Shown: positions 24,360 to 38,400, counted from the stretch's first letter. The stretch is 64,000 nucleotides of DNA from Chalara sp. BL73 (GCA_918026815.1 CAKJVC010000092.1:62001-126000), one strand, 5' to 3'. Notes: generated by a model from the letters alone, not told the origin. Numbers and translations: made by a program.

Positions 24360-26028
24360 CCTGTTACATTAAAATTAATATTACAACTTTATTGAAATAA
24401 GTATGCTAAGTTGACCACAGTCAACTTGGGGAAAAGAAGCTTGTGCTGTACGCAAAGTTTGCTTAATTGCAGTAGTTCAGGAAAAATAAATTGATTAATT
24501 GTAAAGCTTTACGGAAGTGCTTAATAAAAAAAGTGCGACTTTTTTACTGATAACTAAACTATTACATAAAGTATAACTTATGCTTTACAAGTAAGCTATA
24601 TTACTAATTTTTAACATTTTTATTTAGTATATTTATAATAAAATATATATTTAGCTTTTACTATTTTTTTACTGTTTTTTTTGTTTTTTTGTTTTTATTT
24701 AACTTTAGCGTTTTTTTTTTTAAACAAAAAGCAGTTTTTGTTTTTTTACTAGTTTTAATAAACAGCAGTATTTTTTAAAAACAATATATTTAAAAAGTTT
24801 TGTTAGTTTATTTACAAGTATAAACTTTGTAAATATATATATTATTTATATTTGTTTTTTTTTTAGTTAAATTACAAATATAATAATAACAAATATCGAT
24901 ATATTTTAAATATTTATACAAATAAAAGTTTTTAATTAAAACTAACGTTTTTTAATTGTTTTTGCAAATTTTTACAGTTTGCGAAAGTTTTTTAATATAT
25001 TTTATATGTTTTATATTACGAAAAATTTGTACTAGCTATTAATTCGTTTTAACATATATAACTATTATAATGTATTTTAATTTTGTGTTAAATACAGCTA
25101 TTAAAGTTTATTTTATACTTTTTTAAAAAACGAACTTTTTACAAAATATAACAATATTGTTTAAAATGTTTTTACAGTTTGTTTTGTTTTTTGTTTAGTT
25201 AACGTTTAAATAAAATACTAAATTACAGTTTTTTTTTAATTTATATTACATTTTTTGTATTATAGTAATTCGTAAATATTGTATAAGTTTTTTAAACGCG
25301 TTATTATAATAATTTGCGAATTTTTTTATAAATTAACTAAATTTTTCGAAATTAAAAACTTTGTTTAAACAAATATAAACTATATTATATATTAAACTGT
25401 TTATAATTTGTTAATATTCGTCAATATCGATTTGTTAATTATTAAATTTTACAAATTGCAAATTGTTGTAATTTTTAATAAAAATAATTTTTTTTTTATA
25501 AATGTTGTATATAAACTTGTAACAATTTAAAATAGCGTTTAAATATTGTTTTTAATTAATTTATAGTTTTTTAGTTTTTTTAGTTTTAAATAATTTGTAT
25601 ATTTAAAAAAATTAAAAAATTTTAAGTTTTTAGTTGTAAATTGCAAAAAAAAAGTAATTGTTAAATTATTCGATATCGATTATTTTAAATATTACTTAAA
25701 AAAAAAACGAATTTAGTAAATACGTTTTTAATATCGAAATAGTAATACTTTAAATTTTTAGTTGCAATTATAATTAGCAAAATTCGTAACGTATTTATTC
25801 GAACTATTAACGCAAAATTTTCGAAATAGTTTTATTTGTAAATTTATAAAAAACTTCGAATAACTAGTTTAGTTTTAAAACGTTTTTTTAATTTTTTCGA
25901 AATTGTTTTTTAACTATAAAAATTTACTTAATAAAAATTTTGTTGCAGTTTTTTAGTTTAAGTTTTTTTTTTTTAAGTTTTATTAACAGTAAAAAATTTT
26001 TTTTTTGCTAATAATAATATTAATTGGT
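24360..26028. repeat. AT-rich, RIP-like desert left of the LINE cluster
   Basis: About 1.7 kb made almost wholly of A and T with scattered CG remnants, many TpA steps and no open frame. This composition is typical of DNA repeatedly hit by RIP in Pezizomycotina. No parent element can be recognised. Confidence 0.75.
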
Positions 26029-26128
26029 GTCACGATCACGATCCTATGAGCCTGTTGGGACGTATAATAAGTTATTATTATTATTATTCCTTTTAACGTG
26101 CTGTGTCAGTCGAGGACTATGTAGCACG

Positions 26129-26148
26129 GCTAGCGCCTAGGCGCTAGC
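26129..26148. repeat. Perfect 20-bp palindrome in the LINE copy A 3' UTR
   Basis: GCTAGCGCCTAGGCGCTAGC is identical to its reverse complement. The same 20 bases are kept in copy C (40165-40184), about 55 bases before the (AAT)n tail in both. As RNA it could form a hairpin near the 3' end. Confidence 0.9.
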
Positions 26149-26262
26149 GTTCCTATCTAGTTTATGTACAAGCAATGGTGGTAGTCAATCTATTCCAGTG
26201 AATGTTGAGGGTCTAGCCCTGATTGTAGCAAATAGCAAAACAAATGAAATCGTAGCGAACGT

Positions 26263-29200
26263 TTATTCCTCTCTCTCTAGCTCCCCTAGCGCTTCTAGCT
26301 CCTGTTCCCGCTCTAGCCTATTCAGGTGATTCCGTCTAGTACAGACGCTAGTCGCTTTGAGGAACGCTAGCGTCTTTTCAATGCCGATTGTTGTGTGCAA
26401 TAATAAGGCCATTGTAAGCCTGTTTCCTCCAAGGTCGTTTTTGAGCTTTGATCTAGCTAAAACTAGCTTAGGATCATTACAGCTAAGTAGCAAATGCTGA
26501 GCTGTTTCCTTCGTTCCGCACACGCACTTGTCAGACGTCACATGACCTAGCTTGTGCAAATATGATCGAATATAGCCATGGCCGAGCTTTAGTTGAAATA
26601 GCGAGCTGGCTAGCTCTCTAGTCGTGCCGCGCGGTAGTTGTATTTTTGACTTGATTTTCCACGGAAATAGCTTTTTGTACGTAAATGGATTTGAACTAGG
26701 CTTGCTGTCGTACTTTGCTAGCACGTTTTTCCATTCCGCAATATTAGCTTTTTTAGCTTCGCAGCCTAATACCGCAAAACTAGTCGTTGTAGTACTAGGT
26801 TCGATAGTTGTAGCTAGTTTAGCTAGTTTGTCGGCTTGGTCGTTTCCGTAAATATCCGTGTGCCCTGGAACCCACTTTAGTGCAATACTAGCTCCTTTTT
26901 CTATTGCGTATAGCGTAGCTTCGCTAGCGCGTATTTGCTGTGATTGGCCGGGATTGTCGTTAGCTGATTTTAGCCTGTGAAGTGCGGCTTGATTGTCGGC
27001 ATAAATATTGTAGTTCTGGCCAGGCTGTGCTATTGTACTAGCGTATTCGATAGCTTGTGTAATACTTTCTAGCTCTCCATTGTAGACTAGTTGTGATTCG
27101 CCAATATTGTCGATATTACGATGTATCGTACTAGGCTGTCCTTGATTGTCGTATTGTAGCGCAATAAAGCCGATTCCTACACCTGTCGATTCGGTGCTCG
27201 GAATCATCGACGCGTCGGAGTAAATAATTGTACTAAGGTAGCTTAGGTGATTCAAGCTAGTTTGGTGCATTGTGGTGGCGTCCTCTTTTGACAGCGAGCT
27301 GATTTCGACCTTGTACGGCGTAGTGCGATTCCATGGAGCATACTTGTAGTGTTGTATGTGCTCTAATCTAGCTAAGCTAGCTGAACTAGCTGAACTAGCG
27401 ATGCGTTCTAGCTGTGTGCCGGTTGTAGCTGTTTGTGTAGCTTGTCTGATTGGGTGATTTTGAGGTAGCTTCAAAGCTCGAATAGCATATTGTCGTACGC
27501 TAGCATTAAGTCGTACGCTAGCGGGATACAATGCTGATTCGACTTCCATAGGGCAAATAGGGCTAGTTCGGAACACACCCAGTATTTTGCGTAGTGCTAA
27601 GTTCTGTAATGATTGTAATTGTCGGCTGAATTGTGCTTGGCCTTTCCACCATATTACCGCTCCGTAGTCGGCCACGCTAGTCACGCAAGCGAGGTACAAT
27701 TGTCGAATAGCAAAAGGACTAAGACCTTGCTCCGTATTAGCTAGTCTAGCTAGTCGATAAAAACTAGATCTAGCTTGGCTAGTACGTATTGCGACGTGTT
27801 GCTTGAATGTAAGTCCTGAATCGAACCAAACGCTTAGCCAGCGTACTAGCTTTTTTGGCTGTACGACGTTGTTGTCAGGTAGTCGTAAGCTAATTGAACT
27901 AGCTAGTTTAGCTGTCGTAAAATGGATTAGTTCGGTTTTGGCCAAATCAAATTGAATTGCATTCAAGCTCGCTAGTTCAGCTAGTTTAGCTACTTCGCGT
28001 TCTAGTATGCGTACATTTTTCCGCAGGCTGGTCGATGACGTAGTCAATGACATATCGTCTATGTACGACACGATTTTAATCGACGAAGCTAGCTTTGCCG
28101 CTAGGTCTCGTATGTAGATCAAGAATAGTATTGGCGAAATAGGACTGCCTTGCGGAATGCCGGTATCAATTGTACTAAATTGCTCTAATTGGTTGTCGAA
28201 CGACAGTCGTAATTGTCGATTAGCTAGAAATAACGACACCCAGGAAATCAAGCTAGTCGGCATGCCGAGCTTTTGCAAAATAGCTAGTAGCTGATTTTTG
28301 GCCACGTGATCGAATGCTCCTTTGATGTCTAGAAACAACGTTGTTGTAATACGTTTTGCTAGTCGATTTTGCTGTATCTCATTTGTCAATAGCATTGCCG
28401 CGTCGATAGCTGATTTTTTCAAGCGACCTCCGATTTGCGTATTGTGCAATAGGCTAGTTGTTTCTGCTAAATAGCTAAGTCGCTGTGCTAGAATGCGTTC
28501 GCTGATTTTGCTTAAGCAATTAAGTAGCGATATTACTCTGTATGCTGTCGGATTCGTATAGTCAGGCTTTTGATGTTTTTTGAGTATTACACCTGTAGCT
28601 TGCTTCCAGCACTTTGGGTGATAGCCGACATGCAATAGACTAGCGAATAGTTTATAAAATAGCTTCGGATCCGTACGATAAGCTTGACGAATAATATCTT
28701 GATTGATCAAATCCGGACCTGGCGTTTTGCCTTTGATTTTTGCCGAACATGCATTTTCTAGCTCCGAAATAGCTAGTTTCGGCCATGCCCACGTAGTACT
28801 AGGTTGATAATTGTACCAAGCTAAATTAGCTGCTATTGGTGGCGGAGGGAACAGTTTGCTACGTAGCGTACTAGCTTTGCCTTGGAACGTCGTTTGGCCT
28901 GATATAGTCGGCAATCTTTCCGTTTGTCGATCCTTTGTATAGGCTATAGCTTTGTAAATTGATCGCGGATCCTCTTTTTCCAGAAATTGATTCCAATGCT
29001 TGCGTTTTGCACGTTTGATGGCCAAAAAATAGCTATTCCGAGCTACTAGATATTCCTGTTTCCGACTAGCATCACGTGCTGGCTGTTGACTAGAATCACG
29101 TGCCGTAGAATCACGTGCTAGCTGTCGTTTGCACTGTAGCATAGTTTGCCGTAGTTCCCGTAGTTCATCATTCCACCAAGGCTTGGCTTTAGCGCTAGTT

Positions 29201-30243
29201 TTTTGTATTGGAATGGCTATTTTTGCTGCTGTAGTAATAGCTGTAGTAAGCGATTCCGCAGCTTGATCTAAAAAATCAGTAACTAGCATATCCGAATAGC
29301 TAGCGCTAGTGTGTTGTAGGATTTGTCCGATTTCCAAATTAGGATCCTGAAGCAGTTCCAAGCTGGCTGAGCTACTTTAATCAATTGTACTAAGCTGAAC
29401 TAAGGCCGAACTGCTCAAAATCGAGCTATTTTCGATTTCTTGAGCAAAAGCTTCCGAAAATCGAGGCCAGTCAGCTAATTGCGTATTGAATCTAGTTTGC
29501 ATATTGTTGTCGAAATCCGAGCTAGTGCTAGTTCCGCGTATTGTGAAAAGGATGCCGTAATGATCCGAGCCTAGGTCAGGCAAAATTTGCCAGTCGTCGA
29601 CTAGTTCAGCTAAATTGCTCGAAACTAAAGTCAAATCTAGTACCGATTCTCTAGCTAAGTGCGGCTGAAAAAAGGTGCCTTCGCCAGGCGTATTCAATAG
29701 CGCTAGTTCTTGATTTTCGATCCAATTGACTAGCTTGTCGGCATTCGGACTAGGCTTTGCTAATGGATCCCACCAAGGATGATGCGTATTAAAATCGCTT
29801 AGCAAAATCGTACTTGGCTGTAGCGTTCTAGCGTACAAGCACCGTTCTAGCGTTTTGGGCCCTAATCTAGCTTGGTCTGATTCCTGGTAAATATTAAAAA
29901 GTTGTAATTTTGACGATCCCTCCACAATATCGACTACAAGCATGTCGGAGTCACGTGGTGACGTGCTTGCTATAGTGACTATTGGCCGATAGCTTTTCGC
30001 TACGTAGACTAGCGTACGGGGTCGGAATGCTAGGTCAGCCGGCAAAATTTGTAGAAATGCTGAATGAGCTATTGAACGTGTTGTCGAATAGTCTAGCTCA
30101 TTGTCGGCTGGTTGCACTAGCCATGGTTCTTGAACGACGATTATGTCGATTTTTAGCTCAATAGCTAGCTGAAGTGCTGATTCGGTAGCTGCAGCGCTTT
30201 TGTTGAGGTTCACTTGTAAAACCTTATTATTGCTACTAATCAT
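26263..30243 (-). pseudogene. LINE copy A ORF2: endonuclease, reverse transcriptase, RNase H (one nonsense codon)
   Basis: One frame of 1326 positions starts at ATG 30243. The APE-type endonuclease covers about 1-240: VQEPW, LLSDFNTHH and GSDHYGILF carry the expected Glu, Asp/Asn and Asp/His residues. The reverse transcriptase follows with GKTPGPDLI, the fingers/palm motifs IPQGSPISPILFLIYI and the catalytic VSYIDDM. The RNase H region (YSDASM, YNGELESI, YADNQAAL, GHTDIYGNDQADK) keeps its acidic residues. A C-terminal CxC...H...C finger (CVCGTKETAQHLLLSC) ends the protein. The single break is a TAA at 29377-29379 between endonuclease and RT, where copy C has CAA: a C-to-T change in a CpA context, the RIP-preferred step. 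Otherwise the frame is open, so it may have been active recently. Confidence 0.88.
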
Positions 30244-30244
30244 G

Positions 30245-31781
30245 CTAATTTAGCTTAGTCGATTTAATTGAAGTAAAAACCTCGCATGTTCGATCATCAG
30301 CTGTATGATTGCCTTTGCAATTGGCGCACGTCGGCACTAAGTGAATGCATTTGGCTCCGACAGTATTGCACGTATTACAAGCGTGTTGCTTGGTCACGTG
30401 ACCCTCGCTACAAAGCTTGCATTTGGCCGATTTTTTGCAATGTGTCGATATGCCCGAATGCTTGACATTTGCCGCATTGCGTAGTCGGCGCTGTAGCATA
30501 GAATTTCTCTACGCGTACGCTGATGCCGGCGATAAATAGCCGGTGTCGAATAGCTCGACTAGCTTCGTCGGCTGTAGCAAATGCGACCACGATAGATCCC
30601 GCACGTTGATTGGCCCGTTTGTCGGCTGACGACAGCCAATACGGCTTTCCGATAGGTTGTAGACCTTTATTGAAAGTCTTGATTTCGTCGATTACTAGCT
30701 CCATGCCGCTAGGCGTATTGAAGTCGGCTGTCGGGATATTGTGTAGCACGACTTTGTGCCAAGGCTCGTCGATTTGAGCTATTTTGTACGATACTAGGTG
30801 TTGCCAAATAGCTTGTTTGTCGAGTAGATATTGTGCTGAAAATTGGCTAGTCGTAGTAACTACTAGGTTTTGGCCTAGTGATTTTGTAATAGTATTAACT
30901 ACCGGCTCTTTTACGCCTTTTTGTGCGAAGGCGTTGTTGAAAGCATTCCGTAATGCTAGTGGCGAGAATGAGTTGTTTGCATCTGGTGATCTGATCAAAA
31001 CTAGCCTTTGCACCCTAGTTTTGCTTGGTTCAATTTTTGAAGTAGCTAAATTAGCTACTTTTGCCTTTGATTTAGGCTGAACTAGGGTCCATTTCTGAAG
31101 CTTATTTGAAGGCATATTGCTAGCCGTAGCTATCGACGCGTACGACGGTGTCGATTTGGATGCTGTAGCTGTAAATGCTGTAGCTGTAGGTCTTGTAGCT
31201 ATCGGTACTTTAGCTAATGCTTTGGCTTTGGTCTCAATTTGACGCGTGGCCGATTCTAGGTTGGCGATTTGCGACGTGATGATTGTAGACGCCGTACGCA
31301 ATTTTCCTTGTTCCGTGTATTCCCTGAAAATCTCTAGTAAATCCAGTAGCTTCGATTGCTCATCGCGTGATTTTGTAGCTAAGCTAGCTTGGATCAATAA
31401 ATCACGAGCTTGTAGAACTAGCTCGCGTGCCGATTGTGTTGTTGTTGTTGTTGTTGCAAAACGTGCTTGTTTCGCGTTGTTGTTGTTGTCGGCTGCGGAA
31501 AAACTAAAAGCCGTACGCTTGCCGTTCTGGTTGTGGTTCGGGCGGTGAGAGTTGATGCCTGAGGCAAATGCGGCAGAAAAGTTTTCTGTCGCGAAAGGAT
31601 TGCTGGCAATAGGGTCGGAGCTAAGTTCTAGCTCGATCGGCCTAATAGCACTGTTGCTAATAGGCTGATTTGGTAGCTTTAAGCTAGAGCTTTCGATAGG
31701 CACATCGATCATGTCGACAGCATCACTTGGTGGTGGGCTAGAGGCGGGCGCCTCCAAAAAGGGGTCAGACGTGCTCGACAT
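30245..31781 (-). pseudogene. LINE copy A ORF1: CCHC zinc-knuckle protein (frameshifted)
   Basis: The frame starts at ATG 31781 (MSSTSDPFLEAP) and runs about 440 codons. The N-terminal part is rich in Ala, Ser, Thr and Asn and low in complexity; the middle holds an RNA-binding-like region (VVNTITKSLGQNLVVTTTSQ). The C-terminal end carries three CCHC knuckles beginning CGKCQAFGH. Inside the first knuckle, at about 30448-30452, copy A lacks two bases that copies B and C both have, which shifts the frame, so the last 70 codons continue in another frame to a TAG at 30245-30247. Exactly one base separates this stop from the ORF2 ATG (TAG-C-ATG). ORF1 proteins of this type bind element RNA. Confidence 0.85.
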
Positions 31782-31918
31782 ATCGACCACAACAACAGCT
31801 TTCTTACGCGCACCACGCGTCGAGCTGGCTATTGCTGGGAGGAATAGGCTAGTGAGCTAGTTCTTCAAGTATTGGAGACGTGTTTTGAACAAAATAGGGG
31901 GGGTTGAAAATTGTTGGA

Positions 31919-34071
31919 TTCAATTAACTAGCTCGTCGGCATTCGGACTAGGCTTTGCTAATGGATTTTACTAAGAATGATGCGTATTAAAATCGCTTAG
32001 CAAAATTGTACTTGGCTGTAGCGTTTTAGTATACAAGCACCGATTTAGCGTTTTAAGCTTTAATTTAGTTTAGTCTGATTTTTAGTAAATATTGAAAAGT
32101 TGCAATTTTGACGTTTTTTCGACAATATCGACTACAAGCATGTCGGAGTTACGTAGTAACGTGCTTGCTATAGTAACTATTGGCCGATAGCTTTTCGCTA
32201 CGTAGACTAGCGTACGGGGTCGGAATGCTAAGTTAGCCGGCAAAATCTGTAGAAATGCTAAATAAGCTATTAAGCGTGTTGTCGAATAGTCTAGTTCATT
32301 GTCGGCTAGTTGTACTAACTATAGTTTTTGAACGACGATTATGTCGATTTTTAGCTTAATAGCTAGCTGAAGTGCTGATTCGGTAGCTGTAGCGCTTTTG
32401 TTAAAGTTCACTTGTAGTACTTTAGTATTAGTACAAATTATACTAATTTAGTTTAGTCGATTTAATTGCAATTAGCACTTTACAAACTTTGTAATTAGCT
32501 GTGTGATTTTTTTTGCAATTAACGCATTTAGAAACTAAATGCACGCATGTAGCTTTTTGTATATTGCACGTATTGCATGTATGTTTTTGCGTTACGTGAC
32601 TTTCGCTACATAGCTTGCATTTAGCTGATTTTTTGCAATGCGTGTCGATATACTCGAATGCTTAACATTTGCCGCATTGCATAATCGGCGCTGTAGCATA
32701 AAATTTCTTTACGCGTACGTTAATACCGGCTACAAATAGCCGATGTCGAATAGCTCGACTAGCTTTGTCGGCTATAGCAAATGCGACAACGATAAATTCT
32801 GCACGCTAATTAGCTCGCTTATTAGCTAACAATAGCTAATACGGCTTTCCGATAAATTGTAAACTTTTGTTAAAAGTTTTGATTTTTTTAACTATTAGTT
32901 TTATGCTGCTAGCTGTATTAAAGTCGGCTGTCGGAATATTATATAATACAATTTTATACTAAAGCTCGTCGATTTAAACTGTTTTGTACGAAACTAAATA
33001 TTGCTAAATAGTTTGTTTGTCGAATAAAAATTGTGCCGAAAATTAGCTAGTTGTTGTAACTATTAAATTTTAGCTTAGTAATTTTGTAATTGTATTAACT
33101 ACAAGTTTTTTTATGCTTTTTTACGTAAAAATATTGTTAAAAACGTTTTGTAGTGCTAACGGCGAAAATGTATTGTTTACATTTAAAATTTTAATTAAAA
33201 CTAGTTTTTAAGCTTTAAATTTGTTTAGTTTTGTTTTTAAATTAACTAGTTTAGTTATTTTATTAGTTAATTTAAGCTAAACTAAAATTTATTTTTAAAA
33301 CTTTTTTGAAATTATATTACTTGTTGTAGCTATTAACGCGTACAACAGTATTAATTTAAATATTATAACTGTAGTTGTAACTATAAGTATTTTAGCTAGT
33401 ACTTTAGTTTTTGTTTTAATTTGTCGAATAGCTAATTTAAAGTTAGCAATTTAAAAAGTAATAATTGTCGATATAATATATAGCCGACCTTTTTCGGTGT
33501 ATTTTTAAAATTTTTTAAAAAAGTTTAAAAGTGTTAATTGTTTAGCGCAAAAACTAGTATTTAAACTAGCTTAAATCAACAAAATTTTCGTTTGTAAAAC
33601 TAGTTCGCGTACGAAACGTATTGTTGTTGTTTTTGCGAAACGCGTATATTTCGTATTGTTGTTTTAATTTTTAAAAACAAACGCGTTGCGTTTTTCGTTG
33701 TTATTACAGTTTAAAACAAATACAGCTAAAAAAATTTTAGTCGCAAACGATTTCCTAACAATAAAATTAAAGTTTAGTTCGAGCTAAATAAACTTAATAA
33801 TACTATTGCTAATAAGCTAATTTAATAGCTTTAAACTAAAGCTTTCGATAAATACGTTAATAAAGTCGATATTATCGCTAAGTAGTAAACTAAAAACAAG
33901 CGCTTTTAAAAAAAAATTAAACGCGCTCGATATATCGACTACAACAAAGCGTTTTTTGCGCGCACTACGCGTCGAGCTAGCTATTGCTGGAAAAAATAGG
34001 CTAGTGAGCTAGTTCTTCAAGTATTGCAAGTGTTGTTTAAACAAAAAAAGGGGGTCAAAATTTCGTTGTTG
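31919..34071 (-). mobile_element. LINE copy B: 5' half only, RIP-mutated
   Basis: On the minus strand it matches copy A from the 5' UTR (about 34071) through ORF1 into the middle of the endonuclease domain, where it stops at 31919 against the 5' end of copy A. Its frames are broken by many stops. Decay is uneven: 31,919-32,700 and the 5' UTR (33,960-34,060) remain close to copy A, while 32,850-33,950 is heavily turned to A and T. It has an intact 5' end and no 3' end, the reverse of normal LINE truncation. Confidence 0.85.
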
Positions 34072-34202
34072 GGTTATTGTTAGCTGATTTTAGCCTGTGA
34101 AGTGCGGCTTGGTTGTCGGCATAAATATTGTAGTTTTGGCCAGGCTGTGCTATTGTACTAGCGTATTCGATAGCTTGTGTGATTCCTCCTAGTTCTCCGT
34201 CA
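34072..34202 (-). mobile_element. LINE fragment: 130 bases of the RNase H region
   Basis: This stretch matches copy A at about 26,957-27,088 (the ORF2 RNase H region, same minus orientation) with a few changes. It is wedged between the 5' end of copy B and the start of copy C, which has the opposite orientation. It is too short to be a separate insertion and marks a rearrangement junction. Confidence 0.8.
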
Positions 34203-35424
<1,222 letters not shown>

Positions 35425-35429
35425 CTAGT

Positions 35430-38400
35430 ATAATTAGTAGCAATACTAAAGTACTACAAGTGAACTTCAACAAAAGCGCTGCAGCTACCGAATTAGCACT
35501 CCAGCTAGCTATTGAGCTAAAAATCGATATAATCGTCGTTCAAGAACTATAGCTAGTACAACTAGCCGACAACGAGCTAGACTATTCGACAACACGCTTA
35601 ATAGCTTATTCAGCATTTCTACAGATTTTGCCGGCTGACTTAGCATTCCCACTTCGTACGCTAGTCTACGTAGCGAAAAGCTATCGGCCAATTGTTACTA
35701 TAGCAAGCACGTTACTACGTGACTTCGACATGCTTGTAGTCGACATTGTAGAAAGAACGTCAAAATTGCAACTTTTCAATATTTACTATGAATCAAACCA
35801 AGCTAGATTAGGGCCCAAAACGCTAGAACGGTGCTTGTATGCTAAAACGCTACAGCCAAGTACGATTTTGCTAAGCGATTTTAATACGCATTATTCTTGG
35901 TAGGATTTATTAGCAAAGCCTAGTCCGAATATTGACGAGCTAGTCAATTAGATCGAAAATCAAGAACTAGCGCTATTGAATACGCCTGGCGAAAGTACTT
36001 TTTTTCGACCGCACTTAGCTAAAAAATCGGTACTAGATTTGACTTTAGTTTCGAGCAATTTAGCTGAACTAGTCGACGACTGGCAAATTTTGCTTGACTT
36101 TAGCTCGGATTATTACGGCATCCTTTTCACAATACGCGGAACTAGCACTAGCTCGAATTTCGATAACAATATACAAACTAGATTCAATACGCAACTAGCT
36201 GACTGGCTTCGATTTTTCGAAGCTTTTGCTCAAGAAATCGAAAATAGCTCGATTTTGAGCAGTTCGACTTTAGTTCAGCTTAGTACAATTGATCAAAGTA
36301 GCTTAGCTAGCTTGGAACTGCTTCAGGATTCTGATTTGGAAATCGGACAAATCCTACAACACGCTAGCGCTAGCACTAGCTATTCGGATATGCTAGTTAT
36401 TGATTTTTTAGATTAAGCTGCGGAATCGCTTACTACAGCTATTACGACAGCAGCAAAAATAGCAATTCCAATACAGAAAACTAGCGCCAAAGCCAAACTT
36501 TGGTAGAATGACGAACTACGGGAATTGCGGCAAACTATGCTACAGTGCAAACGACAACTAGCACGTGATTCTAGTCGGAAACAGAAATATTTAGTAGTTC
36601 GGAATAGCTATTTTTTGGCTATCAAACGTGCAAAACGCAAGTATTGGAATCAATTTCTGGAAAAGGAAGATTCGCGATTAATTTACAAAGCTATAGCTTA
36701 TATAAAGAATCGACTATATTAAGCTAAACGACGTTCTAAAGCAAAGCTAGTACGCTACGTAGCAAACTGTTCTTTTCGCTACTAATAGCAGCTAATTTAG
36801 CTTAGAACAATTATCGACCTAGTATTACGTGGAAATGGCCGAAACTAGCTATTTCGGAGCTTGAAAATGCATGCTCGGCAAAAATCAAAAGCAAAACGCT
36901 AAGGCCGGATTTGATCAATCAAGATATTATTCGCTAAGCTTATCGTACGGATCCGGAGCTATTTTACAGACTATTTGCTAGTTTATTGCACGTAGGCTAT
37001 TACTCAAAGTGCTGGAAGCAAGCTACAGGCGTAATACTTAAAAAGCATTAAAAGCCTGACTATACGAATCCGACAGTATACAGAGTTATATCGCTACTTA
37101 ATTGCTTAAGCAAAATCAGCGAACGTATACTAGCTTAGCGACTTAGCTACTTAGCGGAAACAACTAGCTTATTGCACAACACGCAAATCGGAGGTCGATT
37201 GAAAAAGTCAGCAATCGACGCGGCAATGCTATTGACAAATGAAATACAACAAAATCGACTAGCAAAACGTACTACAACAACGTTGCTACTAGACATCAAA
37301 GAAGCATTCGATTACGTGGCCAAAAATCAGCTACTAGCTATTTTGCAAAAGCTCGGCATGCCGACTAGCTTGATTTCCTGGGTATTATTATTTCTAGCTA
37401 ATCGACAATTACGCTTATCGTTCGACAACTAACTAGAGCAATTTAGTACAATTGATACCGGCATTCCGCAAAGCAGTTTTATTTCACTAATACTATTTTT
37501 GATTTACATACGAGACTTAGCAGCAAAACTAGCTTCGTCGATTAAAATAGTATCGTACATAGACGACATATTATTGACTACAGCATCGACTAGCTTGCGG
37601 AAAAATGTACGCATACTAAAACGCGAAGTAGCTAAACTAGCTGAACTAGCGAACTTAAACGCAATTCTAGCGAACTTAAACGCAATTCAATTTGATTTGA
37701 GCAAAACCGAACTGATCCATTTTACGACAGCTAAACTAGCTAGTTCAATTAGCTTACGACTACCGGACAACGAAGTCGTACAGCCAAAAAAGCTAGTACG
37801 CTAGCTAAACGTTTGGTTCGATTCAAGACTCACATTCAAGCAACACGTCGCAATACGTACTAGTCAAGCTAGATCAGCTTTCAATCGACTAGCTAGACTA
37901 GCTAATACGGAACAAAGCCTTAGTCCTTTTGCTATGCGACAATTATACTTCGCTTGCGTGACTAGCGTGGCCGACTATGGAGCAACAATATAGTGGAAAA
38001 GTCAAGCACAATTCAGCCGACAATTGCAATCGTTACAGAATCTAGCACTACGCAAAATACTCGGTGTTTTCCGAACTAGCCCTATTTGCCCTATAGAGGT
38101 CGAATCAGCATTGTATCCCGCTAGCGTACGACTCAATGCTAGCGTACGCCAATATGCTATTCGAGCTTGGAAGCTACCTCAAAATCACCTAATCAAACAA
38201 GCTATACAAACAGCTACAGCCGGCACACAGCTAGAACGCATCGCTAGTTCAGCTAGTTCAGCTAGTTCAGCTAGTTCAGCTAGTTCAGCTAGTTCAGCTA
38301 GTTCAGCTAGTTCAGCTAGTTCAGCTAGTTCAGCTAGTTCAGCTAGTTCAGCTAGTTCAGCTAGTTCAGCTAGTTCAGCTAGTTCAGCTAGTTCAGCTAG

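Larger units (their letters stand above)
26073..31918 (-). mobile_element. LINE copy A: Tad1-like non-LTR retrotransposon, about 5.85 kb, near full length
   Basis: Read on the minus strand it has a 5' UTR (about 31918-31782), ORF1 with CCHC knuckles, ORF2 with APE endonuclease, reverse transcriptase and RNase H, a 190-base 3' UTR and an (AAT)n tail ending near 26073. This order fits the fungal Tad1 clade. Only two clear lesions are seen: a 2-base deletion in ORF1 and one nonsense codon in ORF2. The 5' limit is placed where similarity to copy B's 5' UTR ends. No target-site duplication could be found because the 5' end abuts copy B. The CTAG tetranucleotide is very frequent throughout, unlike the flanking host genes. 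Confidence 0.88.

Noticed and set aside
24299..24370. tRNA-like start: TGGCGTAGCGG fits the A-box consensus
   Set aside because: No B box (GGTTCRANNCC) follows at a suitable distance, and the D and anticodon stems do not pair, so it is not called as a tRNA.
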